DNA of 64,000 bases. It comes from Paenibacillus sp. HGH0039. GTDB taxonomy: Bacteria > Bacillota > Bacilli > Paenibacillales > NBRC-103111. Position numbers and translations under genes: made by a program. The DNA lies in contig NZ_KE150413.1 in NCBI RefSeq assembly GCF_000411255.1, positions 1,588,580 through 1,652,579 of the forward strand, in the 5' to 3' direction. The notes under the pieces were generated by a model. That model made no database searches. It was not told the origin of the DNA and saw only the letters and a list, made by a program, of their open reading frames with translations. The stretch's first letter is position 1. Each line of letters opens with the position of its first letter. This document shows positions 52,579 to 62,520 of this stretch, piece by piece.

Positions 52579-53946
52579 ATGAGCGAGCGCGCCGTATTAT
52601 CTATTAAGGATCTCAACCGCTATATCAAAATGAAGCTGGAAGGCGACAACCGCCTCCAGGACGTTTGGGTGCGCGGGGAGATTTCCAACTTTACGCATCA
52701 TTCCAGCGGTCATATGTATTTTACGCTTAAAGATAAAGACAGCCGCCTCAAAAGCATTATGTTCGCGTCGTACAATCAGCGGCTTCCTTTCCGTCCGAAG
52801 GAAGGTACGATGGTGATCGCCCGGGGGAACGTTTCCGTCTACGAACGGGACGGGCAGTACCAGTTCTACGTGACGCAGATGCAGCCCGACGGAATCGGCG
52901 GCTTGTACCTCGCGTTCGAGCAGCTCAAGCAGAAGCTCGATAGCGAGGGCTTGTTCCGCACCGAGCGGAAGAAGCCGATTCCCCGGATGCCAAAAGCCGT
53001 CGGCGTCATCACTTCCCCGACGGGGGCCGCCGTCCGGGACATCATCATCACCCTGCAGCGCCGGTTCCCGAATGTGCCGATTCTGCTGTATCCGGTGCTG
53101 GTGCAGGGCGCTCAGGCGGCCCCGTCCATCGTCCGAGCCATCGAGACGATGAACAGCCTCGGTGAAGTCGACGTGCTGATCGTCGGCCGTGGAGGGGGAT
53201 CGCTGGAGGAGCTGTGGGCGTTCAACGAAGAAATCGTTGCCCGCAGCATCTTCGCCTCCGCGATCCCCGTCATCTCGGCCGTCGGCCACGAGACCGACTT
53301 CACCATCGCGGACTTCGTCGCCGATCTCAGGGCGGCGACGCCTACGGCCGCGGCGGAGCTGGCGGTGCCTCACCATCTGGAGCTGAAGCAGCAGATGGCT
53401 CATCTCGGCCAGCGCCTGCACCGCGGCCTGCTGCAGCAACTGCAGCGCCGTCAGGATCGGCTGGAGCGGCTCCGCCGCTCGCCTTACCTGACGAATCCGC
53501 ACCGGCAGCTTCTGCAGCATCCGGCCCAGCGGCTGGACCGGCTGGGCGAGCAGCTTTCTTTCCGCATGCGTCAGCTTGTCGGCCGGGCAGGCGACCGCCG
53601 CATGCGTCTGGAGCGCACCCTGTCGGGCTTCAACCCGCAGGAGCAGGTACGCTACGCCCGCAAACGCGTCGAAGGCGCGGAGCGGGCGCTTACGCTGGCG
53701 ATGCAGGGCGTCGCCAGGGGACGCAGGCAGCAGCTCGTATCCACGCTGCGCCACCTGGATGCGCTGAGCCCGCTTAAAGTGATGCAGCGCGGGTACAGCC
53801 TAGTTTACGACGAGAAAGAAAAACGCGTATTAAATTCGATCGAGCAGGTTCAGATCGGCGACATGGTCCGAGTTCAGTTGACCGACGGACGGCTCGATTG
53901 CCACGTCTGGGCGATGGAGGAGAAAACAAATGGGGAACGAAAGTAA
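52579..53946 (+). CDS. xseA: Exodeoxyribonuclease VII large subunit
   Basis: A 455-aa nuclease subunit acting with XseB on single-stranded DNA ends. N-terminal OB fold (VWVRGEISNFTHHSSGHMYFTLKD), catalytic domain (VGVITSPTGAAVRDII, VDVLIVGRGGGSLEELWAFN, ISAVGHETDFTIADFVADLRA) and a long Arg/Leu/Gln-rich coiled coil (about 270-410). ATG 52579 lies three bases after the folD stop. Confidence 0.96.
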   Translation: MSERAVLSIKDLNRYIKMKLEGDNRLQDVWVRGEISNFTHHSSGHMYFTLKDKDSRLKSIMFASYNQRLPFRPKEGTMVIARGNVSVYERDGQYQFYVTQMQPDGIGGLYLAFEQLKQKLDSEGLFRTERKKPIPRMPKAVGVITSPTGAAVRDIIITLQRRFPNVPILLYPVLVQGAQAAPSIVRAIETMNSLGEVDVLIVGRGGGSLEELWAFNEEIVARSIFASAIPVISAVGHETDFTIADFVADLRAATPTAAAELAVPHHLELKQQMAHLGQRLHRGLLQQLQRRQDRLERLRRSPYLTNPHRQLLQHPAQRLDRLGEQLSFRMRQLVGRAGDRRMRLERTLSGFNPQEQVRYARKRVEGAERALTLAMQGVARGRRQQLVSTLRHLDALSPLKVMQRGYSLVYDEKEKRVLNSIEQVQIGDMVRVQLTDGRLDCHVWAMEEKTNGERK

Positions 53947-54205
53947 GCTGCAGGAAGAAACCGCCATCAGCTTCGAGGAAGCGATGGACAAGCTGGAAGG
54001 GATCGTTGCGAAGCTGGAGAGCGGGGATGTCCCTCTCGAGCAGGCAATCGAGCTGTACCAGGAAGGCATGAAACTGTCTCACCTGTGCGGCCAAAAGCTT
54101 GAAACGGTGGAGAAGAAGATCGAAATGCTCGTGGAAAGCGAAGCCGGCCTCTCGAAGAAGCCGTTCGGAGCCAATATGATCGAGGATAAAGGGGAATCCC
54201 GTTGA
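53930..54205 (+). CDS. xseB: Exodeoxyribonuclease VII small subunit
   Basis: A 91-aa helical hairpin that wraps the XseA coiled coil. ISFEEAMDKLEGIVAKLESGDVPLEQAIELYQEGMKL is the family sequence. It overlaps xseA by 17 bases, behind GGAGGAG, and is overlapped by ispA. Confidence 0.95.
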   Translation: MGNESKLQEETAISFEEAMDKLEGIVAKLESGDVPLEQAIELYQEGMKLSHLCGQKLETVEKKIEMLVESEAGLSKKPFGANMIEDKGESR

Positions 54206-55104
54206 ACACAGACATGAACATCCAAGAATACATCGCTTCCTATGCGAAAGAAGTCGAGGGAGAGCTTCGGGAGCTGTTCCCCCGGCTTTGGGACATTCCG
54301 GATGTGCTGCGGCAGTCCGCCCAGTATTCGATCGACGCGGGAGGCAAGCGGCTTAGGCCGATTCTCGTACTTGCGGCGGCGGAAGCGCTGGGAGGACGCA
54401 AGGAAGCCGCTATGCCGGTAGCCTGCGCCATTGAAATGGTGCATACGTACTCCCTGATCCACGATGATTTGCCAGCCATGGATAATGATGACTACCGGAG
54501 GGGCAAACTAACCAACCATAAAGTTTACGGGGAAGCCATGGCCATCCTTGCGGGAGACGCTCTGTTGACGCAGGCGTTTTACAGCGCTTCACAGGCGCGC
54601 AGGCACGGTGTTCCGGCCGAACAGGTTCTGAACATCGTCGAGGAACTCGCCGAATATTCCGGAGCCAGGGGAATGGTAGGCGGGCAAGTGGCCGATATGA
54701 AGGGCGAGCAGGGCATTACGGAGCTTAGCGGCCTGGAATATATCCATCAGCACAAAACGAGCGATCTCATCATTTTCTCTCTCCGCGCGGGCGGACGAAT
54801 TGCGGGCGCGGACGACAAGCAGCTTGAAGCGCTTACGGCCTTCGGCCGCTCGATCGGGCTGGCGTTCCAGATCCAGGACGATATTCTGGATGTGACCGGC
54901 ACGCAGGAGAAGCTGGGCAAAGCCGTCGGCAGCGACGAGAAGCAGCAGAAGGTGACTTATCCCTTTTTCATCGGGATGGAGGAATCGGAGCGGCGGGTCG
55001 CGCTGCTGACGGACGAAGCCAAAACGGCCATCGCAGGCGGGGTTCTGCCGAAACCGCAAAGGCTGCTGGAGCTGGCCGATTACCTGATGAAGCGTGACCG
55101 CTGA
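54202..55104 (+). CDS. ispA: Farnesyl/geranyl diphosphate synthase
   Basis: A 300-aa trans-prenyltransferase making farnesyl diphosphate for undecaprenol, quinone and haem A chains. First Asp-rich motif in HDDLPAMDNDDYRRG (about residues 92-106), second in FQIQDDILDVTG (about 228-239), KTSDLIIFS between. TTG 54202 overlaps the xseB stop (TTGA) and has AAAGGGG upstream; ATG 54214 is an alternative. Confidence 0.93.
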   Translation: MNTDMNIQEYIASYAKEVEGELRELFPRLWDIPDVLRQSAQYSIDAGGKRLRPILVLAAAEALGGRKEAAMPVACAIEMVHTYSLIHDDLPAMDNDDYRRGKLTNHKVYGEAMAILAGDALLTQAFYSASQARRHGVPAEQVLNIVEELAEYSGARGMVGGQVADMKGEQGITELSGLEYIHQHKTSDLIIFSLRAGGRIAGADDKQLEALTAFGRSIGLAFQIQDDILDVTGTQEKLGKAVGSDEKQQKVTYPFFIGMEESERRVALLTDEAKTAIAGGVLPKPQRLLELADYLMKRDR

Positions 55105-55198
55105 AATTATGGTATAATGGTGAAATCAAATACACGAACACATGAACGTATTTCATAAATTTTGCTAATTTTCACCTTTGGAAAGCGAGGAAATTAAT

Positions 55199-57100
55199 GT
55201 GCTGCTCGATCATATTAACCAGCCAGAGGATTTAAAGAGGTTGTCTACGGCGGAACTTGAACAGCTGGCAGGGGAAATCCGGCAATTTCTCGTTGAAAAG
55301 CTGTCTGCTTCCGGCGGGCATCTCTCCTCCAATCTGGGCATAGTGGAGCTGACCATCGCGCTGCATACGCTGTACGACAGCCCCCGTGACAAATTTATTT
55401 TCGACGTGGGGCATCAGGCGTACGTGCACAAAATTTTAACCGGGCGTAAAGACCGTTTCGATACCCTGCGCAAGTATAAGGGGATGTGCGGCTTCATCAA
55501 GCGGGCGGAAAGCGACCACGATGTATGGGAAGCGGGACACAGCAGCACCTCGCTATCGGCGGCGATGGGGATGGCCATGGCCCGGGATCTGAAAGGCGAA
55601 GACTTCCGTGTTTTTGCCGTGATCGGCGACGGAGCCATGACGGGCGGTATGGCGCTTGAAGCGATGAACCATATCGGCCACGAGAAGAAGAATCTGACCG
55701 TTATTCTGAACGACAATGAAATGTCCATTGCTCCGAACGTGGGCGCGATCCACAATTATTTGAGCAAGATCCGGTCCGACAAGCACTACCGCAAAGCGAA
55801 AGAAGAAGTCGAAAGTCTCCTTAAGAAAATCCCGGCTATCGGAGGGACTCTGGCCAAGACGGCGGAGAAAGTCAAGGATAGCCTGAAATATTTGCTTGTT
55901 TCCGGTGTCTGGTTCGAGGAACTCGGATTCAATTACATCGGTCCGGTTGACGGCCATAATCTGCCTCTGCTGCTTGAAACGTTGAAGCAGTCCGAGAAAG
56001 TGGAGGGCCCCGTGCTCATCCACGTCATTACGACCAAGGGCAAAGGGTACTCCCCCGCCGAGATGGATTCCCACAAATGGCACGGAGCCAGCCCATACAA
56101 GATCGAGTCCGGCCAGTTTCTTAAAGCCGTGGGCAATCCCATGTATACCGAAGTATTCGGCAATACCCTTATCGAGCTTGCCGAGAAAGACGAGCGCGTA
56201 GTGGCTGTCACGCCTGCCATGCCGGGAGGATCGGGGCTGATGAATTTCGCCGCCCGTTTCCCTAAGCGCATGATTGATGTAGGCATCGCCGAACAGCATG
56301 CCGCTACATTATGTGCAGGCATGGCGGCGGAGGGGATGAAACCGGTATTTGCGGTTTACTCGACTTTCCTCCAGCGTGCCTACGACCAGGTCGTGCATGA
56401 TATTTGCCGTCCCAAGTTGAATGTCATGTTTGCCATTGACCGCGCGGGCTTTGTAGGACCCGACGGGGAAACGCACCAGGGCGTATACGATATCGCCTTC
56501 CTGCGCAACCTGCCGAATATGGTGCTTATGATGCCAAAAGATGAGAATGAGCTCCGCCGCATGATGCGGACGGGGATTGACTATAACGAGGGGCCGATCG
56601 CCGTCCGTTATGCCCGCATCAACGGGCTCGGCGTTCCGATGGATGAGAATCCGCAGCCGATTCCGATCGGCACTTGGGAGACGCTGACCGAAGGAGATAC
56701 GATGGCGGTTCTGGCCGTCGGCCCGATGAACCAGGTCGCTCTGGAAGCCGCGGATATGCTGAGAAAAGAAGGCATTAATCTGCGCGTTATCAACGCCCGG
56801 TTTATCAAACCGCTGGATGAGGCCATGCTTCTCCAGCTTGCCAAAGAGCATATGCCGATCATCACGATGGAAGAAGGATCGGAACAAGGCGGCTTCGGCA
56901 GCGCGGTGCTCGAATTTTACGCGAAACAGGGCATCGAAGGCGTGCGTGTCCGTACGATGGGCGTGCCGGATTACTTTGTGGAACACGGTTCCATCAAAGA
57001 ACAGCGCCAAGAAGTCGGCTTAACCGCCGAACACCTGATTACGCAGGTGCACACGCTGCTGCCGCGCAAACGCCAGCGTTCCGCCGGGCTCAATGCCTAA
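55199..57100 (+). CDS. dxs: 1-deoxy-D-xylulose-5-phosphate synthase
   Basis: A 633-aa thiamine-diphosphate enzyme joining pyruvate and glyceraldehyde-3-phosphate, first step of the MEP isoprenoid pathway. [18 protein letters not shown], the ThDP/Mg motif [15 protein letters not shown]...NDNEMSI (about 146-178), catalytic-Glu region DVGIAEQHA and C-terminal [16 protein letters not shown] 55199 gives the family start and has GAGG nine bases upstream; a TTG seven codons earlier is less likely. The dxs-ispA adjacency links precursor supply and chain elongation. Confidence 0.96.
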   Translation: MLLDHINQPEDLKRLSTAELEQLAGEIRQFLVEKLSASGGHLSSNLGIVELTIALHTLYDSPRDKFIFDVGHQAYVHKILTGRKDRFDTLRKYKGMCGFIKRAESDHDVWEAGHSSTSLSAAMGMAMARDLKGEDFRVFAVIGDGAMTGGMALEAMNHIGHEKKNLTVILNDNEMSIAPNVGAIHNYLSKIRSDKHYRKAKEEVESLLKKIPAIGGTLAKTAEKVKDSLKYLLVSGVWFEELGFNYIGPVDGHNLPLLLETLKQSEKVEGPVLIHVITTKGKGYSPAEMDSHKWHGASPYKIESGQFLKAVGNPMYTEVFGNTLIELAEKDERVVAVTPAMPGGSGLMNFAARFPKRMIDVGIAEQHAATLCAGMAAEGMKPVFAVYSTFLQRAYDQVVHDICRPKLNVMFAIDRAGFVGPDGETHQGVYDIAFLRNLPNMVLMMPKDENELRRMMRTGIDYNEGPIAVRYARINGLGVPMDENPQPIPIGTWETLTEGDTMAVLAVGPMNQVALEAADMLRKEGINLRVINARFIKPLDEAMLLQLAKEHMPIITMEEGSEQGGFGSAVLEFYAKQGIEGVRVRTMGVPDYFVEHGSIKEQRQEVGLTAEHLITQVHTLLPRKRQRSAGLNA

Positions 57101-57129
57101 CACCGCGCGAGGAACCCGGCGGCCAGGGC

Positions 57130-57191
57130 TTGACGTCACATGACGAGGCCAACCACGGGAACCAACTGCACGTGCCGGCGGCAGCCGGCAC
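57130..57191 (+). other. Two hairpins in the dxs-yqxC gap
   Basis: CGTCA/TGACG around CA (57134-57145) and a perfect GTGCCGGC/GCCGGCAC hairpin (57172-57191), neither with a T run, so not terminators. They could affect mRNA stability or processing between the two genes. Confidence 0.35.
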
Positions 57192-57221
57192 ACAAGACGA
57201 ACGATAACAGGAGCTTATGGA

Positions 57222-58064
57222 ATGGCGACAGATAAAGAACGAATAGATGTACTGCTCGTCGAACAAGGCTATTTTGAAAGCAGGGAAAAAGCCAAGGCCG
57301 CCATTATGGCTGGCCTTGTTTTTGCTGATGAGGAGCCTGTCGATAAGGCGGGAATGAAAATTAGCCGTGCGGCCGCTTTAAAAGTAAAGGGTGCGGTGCA
57401 TCCTTACGTAAGCCGCGGAGGTTTGAAACTGGAAAAAGCGCTGAAACAATTTAACATCGACGTAAAAAACGCGGTAATGCTCGATATCGGGGCTTCTACC
57501 GGCGGTTTTACCGACTGCGCGCTTCAGAACGGAGCCTCCTATGTATACGCGATCGATGTAGGCTATAACCAGCTCGACTGGTCGCTTCGTCAGGATGAGC
57601 GTGTCCAGGTTATGGAACGCACGAATTTCCGTTACTTGACGCCGGAGGAACTGACCGGTCCGTCCCCGTCTTTTGCCACGATCGATGTTTCTTTCATTTC
57701 CCTGAAAATCATTCTGCCTCCGCTGAAAACGATGTTGGGTGTAAAAGGGGAGACGGTCGCCCTCATTAAGCCTCAATTCGAAGCGGGACGCGAGAAGGTC
57801 GGCAAATCCGGGGTAATCCGTGATTCCGAAGTGCATAAGGACGTCTTGGAAAGTGTCCTCGGATTCGCGAAGGAGATCGGTTTTTACTTAAAAGGACTTA
57901 CGTTTTCCCCGATTACCGGCGGCGAAGGAAACATTGAATTTCTTGCGTATTGGACCTGCAATCCCGAAGATCCGGAAAAGCTGGAGGAACCTCTTCAATC
58001 CCTGATCGACCGTGTCGTTCCGGAGGCCAAGGCCATGTTCGCCAAACCGGAAACCCGGTATTGA
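57222..58064 (+). CDS. yqxC: TlyA family rRNA 2'-O-methyltransferase
   Basis: A 280-aa protein: N-terminal S4 RNA-binding domain (about 5-65; RIDVLLVEQGYFESREKAKAAIMAGLV) and an FtsJ-like SAM methyltransferase domain with MLDIGASTGGFTDCALQNGA (SAM loop, about 87-106), FATIDVSFISLKIILPP and ALIKPQFEAGREKVGKSGV. It belongs to the TlyA/hemolysin A family, which methylates rRNA rather than lysing cells. ATG 57222 follows CAGGAG. Confidence 0.9.
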   Translation: MATDKERIDVLLVEQGYFESREKAKAAIMAGLVFADEEPVDKAGMKISRAAALKVKGAVHPYVSRGGLKLEKALKQFNIDVKNAVMLDIGASTGGFTDCALQNGASYVYAIDVGYNQLDWSLRQDERVQVMERTNFRYLTPEELTGPSPSFATIDVSFISLKIILPPLKTMLGVKGETVALIKPQFEAGREKVGKSGVIRDSEVHKDVLESVLGFAKEIGFYLKGLTFSPITGGEGNIEFLAYWTCNPEDPEKLEEPLQSLIDRVVPEAKAMFAKPETRY

Positions 58065-58192
58065 TGGTAGTGCGGTTTTAACGAAAGCAGGGTTTTCCGC
58101 AGGCAAACACAGGAAAACACTTGGAAAAAGACGTCACAGCCAAAAGGAATCCCCGCCTCGCTTAGCGAATAGGTACGTCGAGGTGATCCGGT

Positions 58193-58663
58193 ATGCAGCA
58201 CGGGGATACGCTTATCCTAATTTTGCTCTTAGGACTTCTCGCAGCATGGGCCGGCATAAGTTTCCGAAAGTGGCTGTATGAGCCTTACGCTGATTCCTTC
58301 CAACCCGTCCGCATGACGGACTATAACGAAGTTCCGGAAGACGATGATGTCGTCGAACTTCTGATCGGTGCCGGGTTTGACGTGGTAGGCGGGAAAACCA
58401 AAATCCCGATTTCGATGACCCTGAATCAGAAGGAAGAGCTGTACAGCCGCCTGTTTATCGACTATTTTGCTGAAAAAGAGGACAATCTGTATCTCGTCAA
58501 GGTGGCGCGCGAACGCAAGCCGCTCGAGATGACAGGAAGCGCTATCCGCGACATGCTGCTGGTGTACTCGCTCCTCGTGCCGGAAGCGGCCGGAGTGCTG
58601 TACGTGGACATGAACGGACGCAAGATCAAACAAATTACGTTTCACATTGAGGTGTTCGAATGA
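58193..58663 (+). CDS. Uncharacterised membrane-anchored protein between yqxC and argR
   Basis: A 156-aa protein not recognised. One N-terminal helix ([19 protein letters not shown], about 6-24), then a soluble alpha/beta domain with an acidic start ([23 protein letters not shown]) and an ordered strand/helix pattern ending [11 protein letters not shown]. It has a good GAGGTGA ribosome site and overlaps argR as ATGA, so it is truly translated. It is absent from this place in B. subtilis as I recall the order. It could be a local regulator or envelope protein; nothing in the sequence decides. Confidence 0.75.
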   Translation: MQHGDTLILILLLGLLAAWAGISFRKWLYEPYADSFQPVRMTDYNEVPEDDDVVELLIGAGFDVVGGKTKIPISMTLNQKEELYSRLFIDYFAEKEDNLYLVKVARERKPLEMTGSAIRDMLLVYSLLVPEAAGVLYVDMNGRKIKQITFHIEVFE

Positions 58664-59106
58664 AAGGGCAACGCCACGTTAAAATCCGGGAAATCATTAC
58701 GGGCCATGAGATCGAAACTCAGGACGAGCTGGTGGAATCGCTGCGCACCGCGGGTTTCAACGTGACTCAGGCAACGGTTTCCAGGGACATCAAAGAACTA
58801 CATCTGATCAAGGTCCCGCTTGATGACGGAAGATACAAATATTCGATGCCGGCTGATCAGCGCTACAATCCGATGCAGCGGCTCAAACGGGCGCTAAGCG
58901 ATCATTTTATCAACATCGATTTTACCGAAAATCTGGTTGTCATGAAGTGTATGCCCGGAACGGCAAATACGATCTGCGCCTTGATCGATAATTTGGAATG
59001 GAATGAAATCATGGGGACGATTTGCGGGGATGACACGATTCTGATCATCTGCCGGACGAAGGACGTCAGCCAAAAAGTCGTGAATCAGATTATGTCGCTG
59101 ATCTGA
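58660..59106 (+). CDS. argR: Arginine repressor/activator ArgR (AhrC)
   Basis: A 148-aa hexameric regulator. Winged-helix N-domain with [29 protein letters not shown] and a C-domain with the arginine-binding [14 protein letters not shown] (Asp pair about 125-126). ATG 58660 overlaps the previous stop. In Bacillales it commonly sits before recN, as here; its arginine operon targets are elsewhere. Confidence 0.95.
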   Translation: MKGQRHVKIREIITGHEIETQDELVESLRTAGFNVTQATVSRDIKELHLIKVPLDDGRYKYSMPADQRYNPMQRLKRALSDHFINIDFTENLVVMKCMPGTANTICALIDNLEWNEIMGTICGDDTILIICRTKDVSQKVVNQIMSLI

Positions 59107-59138
59107 CTCGGTCATGCAGCGAATTCAGGGGAGGACCT

Positions 59139-60875
59139 ATGCTCACAGAACTGTCTATCCGCAATTTGGCGGTTATCGAATACGTTCACATCGGATTTAA
59201 ATCCGGCTTTCATGTTCTGACGGGTGAGACCGGTGCCGGTAAATCCATCATTATCGACGCGCTGAGCTTGATTGTCGGCGGCCGGGGTTCCTCCGAATTG
59301 GTCCGCTACGGGAGCGAGAAGGCCGAGATCGAGGCTGTTTTCGAAATCGGCGAAGAACACCCCGTATGGACGACGCTCGCCCAGCTCGGTATCGAGGCCG
59401 CGGGGGAGGAGCAGCTGCTTATCCGCCGCGAAGTCACGGCAAGCGGCAAAAGCTCCAGCCGGATCAACGGCCAGCTCGTCAATTTGACGATGCTGCGCGA
59501 AGTCGGCGGCTGGCTCGTGAATATTCACGGCCAGCATGAGCATCAGTCTCTTCTCAAATCGGACGAACACATCCACTGGCTGGATGCTTACGGAGATAAA
59601 GAGGTGGGTCCCAACCTGGCGGCATACCGCGAATCGTACGACCGCTACACGAAGCTGCGCAAAGAGCTGAAGGCGCTTCAGGAAACGAGCAAGCAGTCCC
59701 TGCAGATGATCGACCTGTACCGCTTCCAGGTGGACGAAATCGCCGCGGCTTCCTTGAAGGAGGGCGAAGACGTCACGCTGGCGGAGGAGAAAAGCAAGCT
59801 GGCGAACGCCGAGAAGCTGTATTCGAGCGTGGCAGGCTCCTACGATACGTTGTACGGCGCGAGCAGCGGGCTGGACGCCATAGGCAAGTCCATCGCCCGC
59901 ATCCAGGACGTGGCGGCCATCGACAGCGCGGGAATCGCTCCTTTGCTGGAGCAGATGCAAAGCGCGTTTTACCAGCTTGAAGATGCCGCTTACCAGCTCA
60001 GGGATTACCGCGACGATATCGAATTCAATCCGGAGCGGCTGGACGAAATCGAGCTCCGCCTCGATTTGATCGCTACGCTGCGCCGTAAATACGGCGATAC
60101 GATTGCGGAGATTCTGGCGTACAGCGAGAAAGTCAGCGGAGAACTCGCCACGATCGAGAACAAGGACGAGATTATCCAGAAGCTGCAGGAAAAGCTCGAC
60201 CGTGAAGTCGTCCAGCTCACGAAAGCGGCCCGGAAACTGTCCGATTCCCGCAAAAAAATCGCGGACCGTCTGGCCGGTGAAATCGAAACGGAACTCCGCG
60301 ACCTGCATATGGAGCGCACGCAGTTCCGAGTCCAGGTGTCGCATACGCCGGTTCCCGCGGGCGGCGGAGGGCTGGAGATCGGCGACGAGCCCGTTAAATT
60401 CACCCGGGACGGAATCGATCTTGTCGAGTTCCTGATGGCGCCGAACCCCGGAGAGCCGCTCCGCGGACTCAGCAAAATCGCTTCGGGCGGTGAGCTGTCC
60501 CGGATCATGCTCGCCATGAAGAGCATTTTCGCCCGGCTGGATCAGATCCCCGTACTCGTCTTCGACGAGGTGGATACGGGTGTCAGCGGACGCGCGGCTC
60601 AGGCGATTGCGGAGAAGCTTTCGCTGCTTTCGCGCAGCTGTCAGGTCTTTAGCATTACGCATTTACCGCAGGTGGCATGCATGGCCGACGTACATTTTTA
60701 CATTCATAAAGAAGTACAGGGGGAACGCACGTTTACCCGCGTGACCGATCTTGACCGCCGCGGACGTATCGAAGAGCTTGCTCGGATGCTCGGAGGCGTC
60801 GAAGTGACGGAAACGACCCTGCATCATGCTCAAGAAATGCTTGCTTTGGCAGACGAAAAAAAGTCAAGGAACTAA
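59139..60875 (+). CDS. recN: DNA repair protein RecN
   Basis: A 578-aa SMC-like ATPase acting early at double-strand breaks. Walker A GETGAGKSII (about 29-38), a Q-loop region HGQHEHQSLL, two long coiled-coil stretches (about 165-350), the signature LSKIASGGELSRIMLAMK and Walker B IPVLVFDEVDTGVSG. ATG 59139 follows GGGGAGG. Usual length about 560-580. Confidence 0.96.
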   Translation: MLTELSIRNLAVIEYVHIGFKSGFHVLTGETGAGKSIIIDALSLIVGGRGSSELVRYGSEKAEIEAVFEIGEEHPVWTTLAQLGIEAAGEEQLLIRREVTASGKSSSRINGQLVNLTMLREVGGWLVNIHGQHEHQSLLKSDEHIHWLDAYGDKEVGPNLAAYRESYDRYTKLRKELKALQETSKQSLQMIDLYRFQVDEIAAASLKEGEDVTLAEEKSKLANAEKLYSSVAGSYDTLYGASSGLDAIGKSIARIQDVAAIDSAGIAPLLEQMQSAFYQLEDAAYQLRDYRDDIEFNPERLDEIELRLDLIATLRRKYGDTIAEILAYSEKVSGELATIENKDEIIQKLQEKLDREVVQLTKAARKLSDSRKKIADRLAGEIETELRDLHMERTQFRVQVSHTPVPAGGGGLEIGDEPVKFTRDGIDLVEFLMAPNPGEPLRGLSKIASGGELSRIMLAMKSIFARLDQIPVLVFDEVDTGVSGRAAQAIAEKLSLLSRSCQVFSITHLPQVACMADVHFYIHKEVQGERTFTRVTDLDRRGRIEELARMLGGVEVTETTLHHAQEMLALADEKKSRN

Positions 60876-60986
60876 CTGAGGCCTCTAGAAGCATTTGCAG
60901 TTATAAAACGAATGGAGGGAGGATACCTTAAGGGTACGCATTTGACGAGGGTTCGTCAGGGCAAGAAAGCAGAAGGAGGGTGTCTT

Positions 60987-62321
60987 GTGAAATCGAATCG
61001 TCGTAGAAGATTCATTGGTCTCCTGCTCGTTTTCTTCGTTTGTATCCTAAGTGTATCCGCCCCTTTCCAAAGCTTCGCCTCCTTCCCCGATGAGCTCCGG
61101 CTTTTTAGCGGGCAAGCCAAAGAACTCAGGCTTTCCATGCCGGTCAACGCCATGCTTACGGTGGAAGACCCCGAAATAGTCAAGGTTAACGGGAACTCCC
61201 GGCACTCATTTCAAGTTAATTTGAAAGATCCGATTTCCCTCCAGTCCAACCAGCAGGGCTACACCGAGATGAAACTGAAGCTGTTCGGAGCCATTCCTCT
61301 CAAGACCGTTAAGGTCAATGTCGTGCCGGACCTGAAAGTCCTTCCCGGCGGGCAAACCATTGGCGTCAAAATCAAGTCAGCCGGCATTCTGGTTGTAGGC
61401 CATCATCTGGTCGCCGTGAACGAGAAACAGAAGATCTCGCCGGGTGAAGAAGCGAAGGTGCAGGTCGGTGATTTGATTGTTGCGATCAACGGTAGCCCCT
61501 CTGCGGACGTGTCCAAGGTATTCGGTCTCGTCAATAAAGCCGGTCAAAGCAAGAAGCCGCTGGAACTGACGGTTCAAAGAGGCCATCAGCGCTTCGAGCT
61601 GAAACTGAAGCCCGCGTATGACGTCGTGGACAAGTCGTACCGGCTCGGCCTGTACATTCGCGATTCCGCGGCCGGAGTGGGCACCCTGACCTTCTACGCG
61701 CCCGAGCAGAACGTTTACGGCGCCTTGGGTCATGTGATTACCGATATGGACACTCAGACCCCGATTGTGGTCGGCAGCGGCGAAGTCGTTCACTCCAACG
61801 TGACGTCCATTGCCAAAAGCCAGAACGGCGAGCCCGGCGAGAAGCATGCGCAGATTTTCCGGGACAGCAAAGTGATCGGTACGATTGAGAAAAATACTCC
61901 GTTCGGCATTTTCGGCAAAATGGAAGAAGCTCCTGAGTATAGTTTATCCCGGACGCCGATTCCGGTCGCATTCGCGGAAGAGGTAAAAGAAGGGCCGGCT
62001 CAAATTTACACGGTCGTGAACGGACAGAAAGTGGAGAAATTCGATATCGAGGTTGTGCATGTGGCCAAGCAGGGAAGCCCCGCTACCAAGGGGATGGTCA
62101 TCAAAGTAACCGACAAGCGGCTGCTTGAGAAGACCGGCGGTATCGTGCAGGGGATGAGCGGAAGCCCGATTATCCAGAACGGCAAAATGATCGGCGCGGT
62201 CACCCACGTATTCGTGAACGATCCGTCCAGCGGGTACGGCTGCTTTATCGAATGGATGCTCCAGGATGCAGGCATACTGCTCCGGCCCGAATCAGATGCG
62301 AAAGGACTGAAGGCGAGCTAG
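60987..62321 (+). CDS. spoIVB: SpoIVB peptidase (stage IV sporulation protein B)
   Basis: A 444-aa S55 serine peptidase secreted by the forespore into the intermembrane space to signal sigma-K activation in the mother cell through SpoIVFA/BFA. A signal anchor (FIGLLLVFFVCILSVSAPF, about 9-27), a PDZ domain (about 115-215; VGDLIVAINGSPSADVSKVFGLV) and the peptidase domain with His in YGALGHVITDMDT (about 246) and Ser in GMSGSPIIQNGKMIGAVTHVF (about 390). GTG 60987 follows AGAAGGAGGG and gives a proper signal; the longer frame does not. Confidence 0.95.
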   Translation: MKSNRRRRFIGLLLVFFVCILSVSAPFQSFASFPDELRLFSGQAKELRLSMPVNAMLTVEDPEIVKVNGNSRHSFQVNLKDPISLQSNQQGYTEMKLKLFGAIPLKTVKVNVVPDLKVLPGGQTIGVKIKSAGILVVGHHLVAVNEKQKISPGEEAKVQVGDLIVAINGSPSADVSKVFGLVNKAGQSKKPLELTVQRGHQRFELKLKPAYDVVDKSYRLGLYIRDSAAGVGTLTFYAPEQNVYGALGHVITDMDTQTPIVVGSGEVVHSNVTSIAKSQNGEPGEKHAQIFRDSKVIGTIEKNTPFGIFGKMEEAPEYSLSRTPIPVAFAEEVKEGPAQIYTVVNGQKVEKFDIEVVHVAKQGSPATKGMVIKVTDKRLLEKTGGIVQGMSGSPIIQNGKMIGAVTHVFVNDPSSGYGCFIEWMLQDAGILLRPESDAKGLKAS

Positions 62322-62352
62322 CCTTTGGTTCTTTCTTTTTTTGCGAACGATT

Positions 62353-62359
62353 TGTCGAA
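62353..62359 (+). promoter_or_regulatory. Spo0A box (0A box) upstream of spo0A
   Basis: TGTCGAA, in the context TTTGTCGAAAAA. First of three perfect 0A boxes in the spo0A control region. A near match (TGTTGAA) follows at 62364-62370. Confidence 0.65.
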
Positions 62360-62427
62360 AAATGTTGAAATACCAAAATAAAACTCTATTATAAAATAAC
62401 CGCACACAAAAATAAAGAAAATAATTT

Positions 62428-62434
62428 TTCGACA
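62428..62434 (-). promoter_or_regulatory. Spo0A box, reverse orientation
   Basis: TTCGACA (reverse of TGTCGAA), directly beside the sigma-H -35 element. Confidence 0.65.
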
Positions 62435-62463
62435 GAAGGAATTTGATTGGGCGTGTCGAAATG
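62435..62463 (+). promoter_or_regulatory. Candidate sigma-H promoter of spo0A
   Basis: GAAGGAATT (62435-62443) matches the sigma-H -35 RnAGGAwww fully; an 11-base spacer leads to GTCGAAATG (62455-62463), close to RnnGAATww. A 0A box at 62454 lies on the -10. In B. subtilis spo0A has such a sigma-H promoter controlled by Spo0A~P. Confidence 0.65.
62454..62460 (+). promoter_or_regulatory. Spo0A box over the sigma-H -10
   Basis: TGTCGAA overlapping the -10 element; binding here would be expected to affect transcription initiation directly. Confidence 0.6.
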
Positions 62464-62520
62464 ATAAAACAAGGAATTAGAAAACCCTCGATTTTTTTAC
62501 AAATAAAGGAGGCTTTCAAG

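Noticed and set aside
59112-60662. Minus-strand open frame of about 516 codons opposite recN
   Set aside because: RecN is complete with all ATPase motifs; the antisense product is a low-information shadow.
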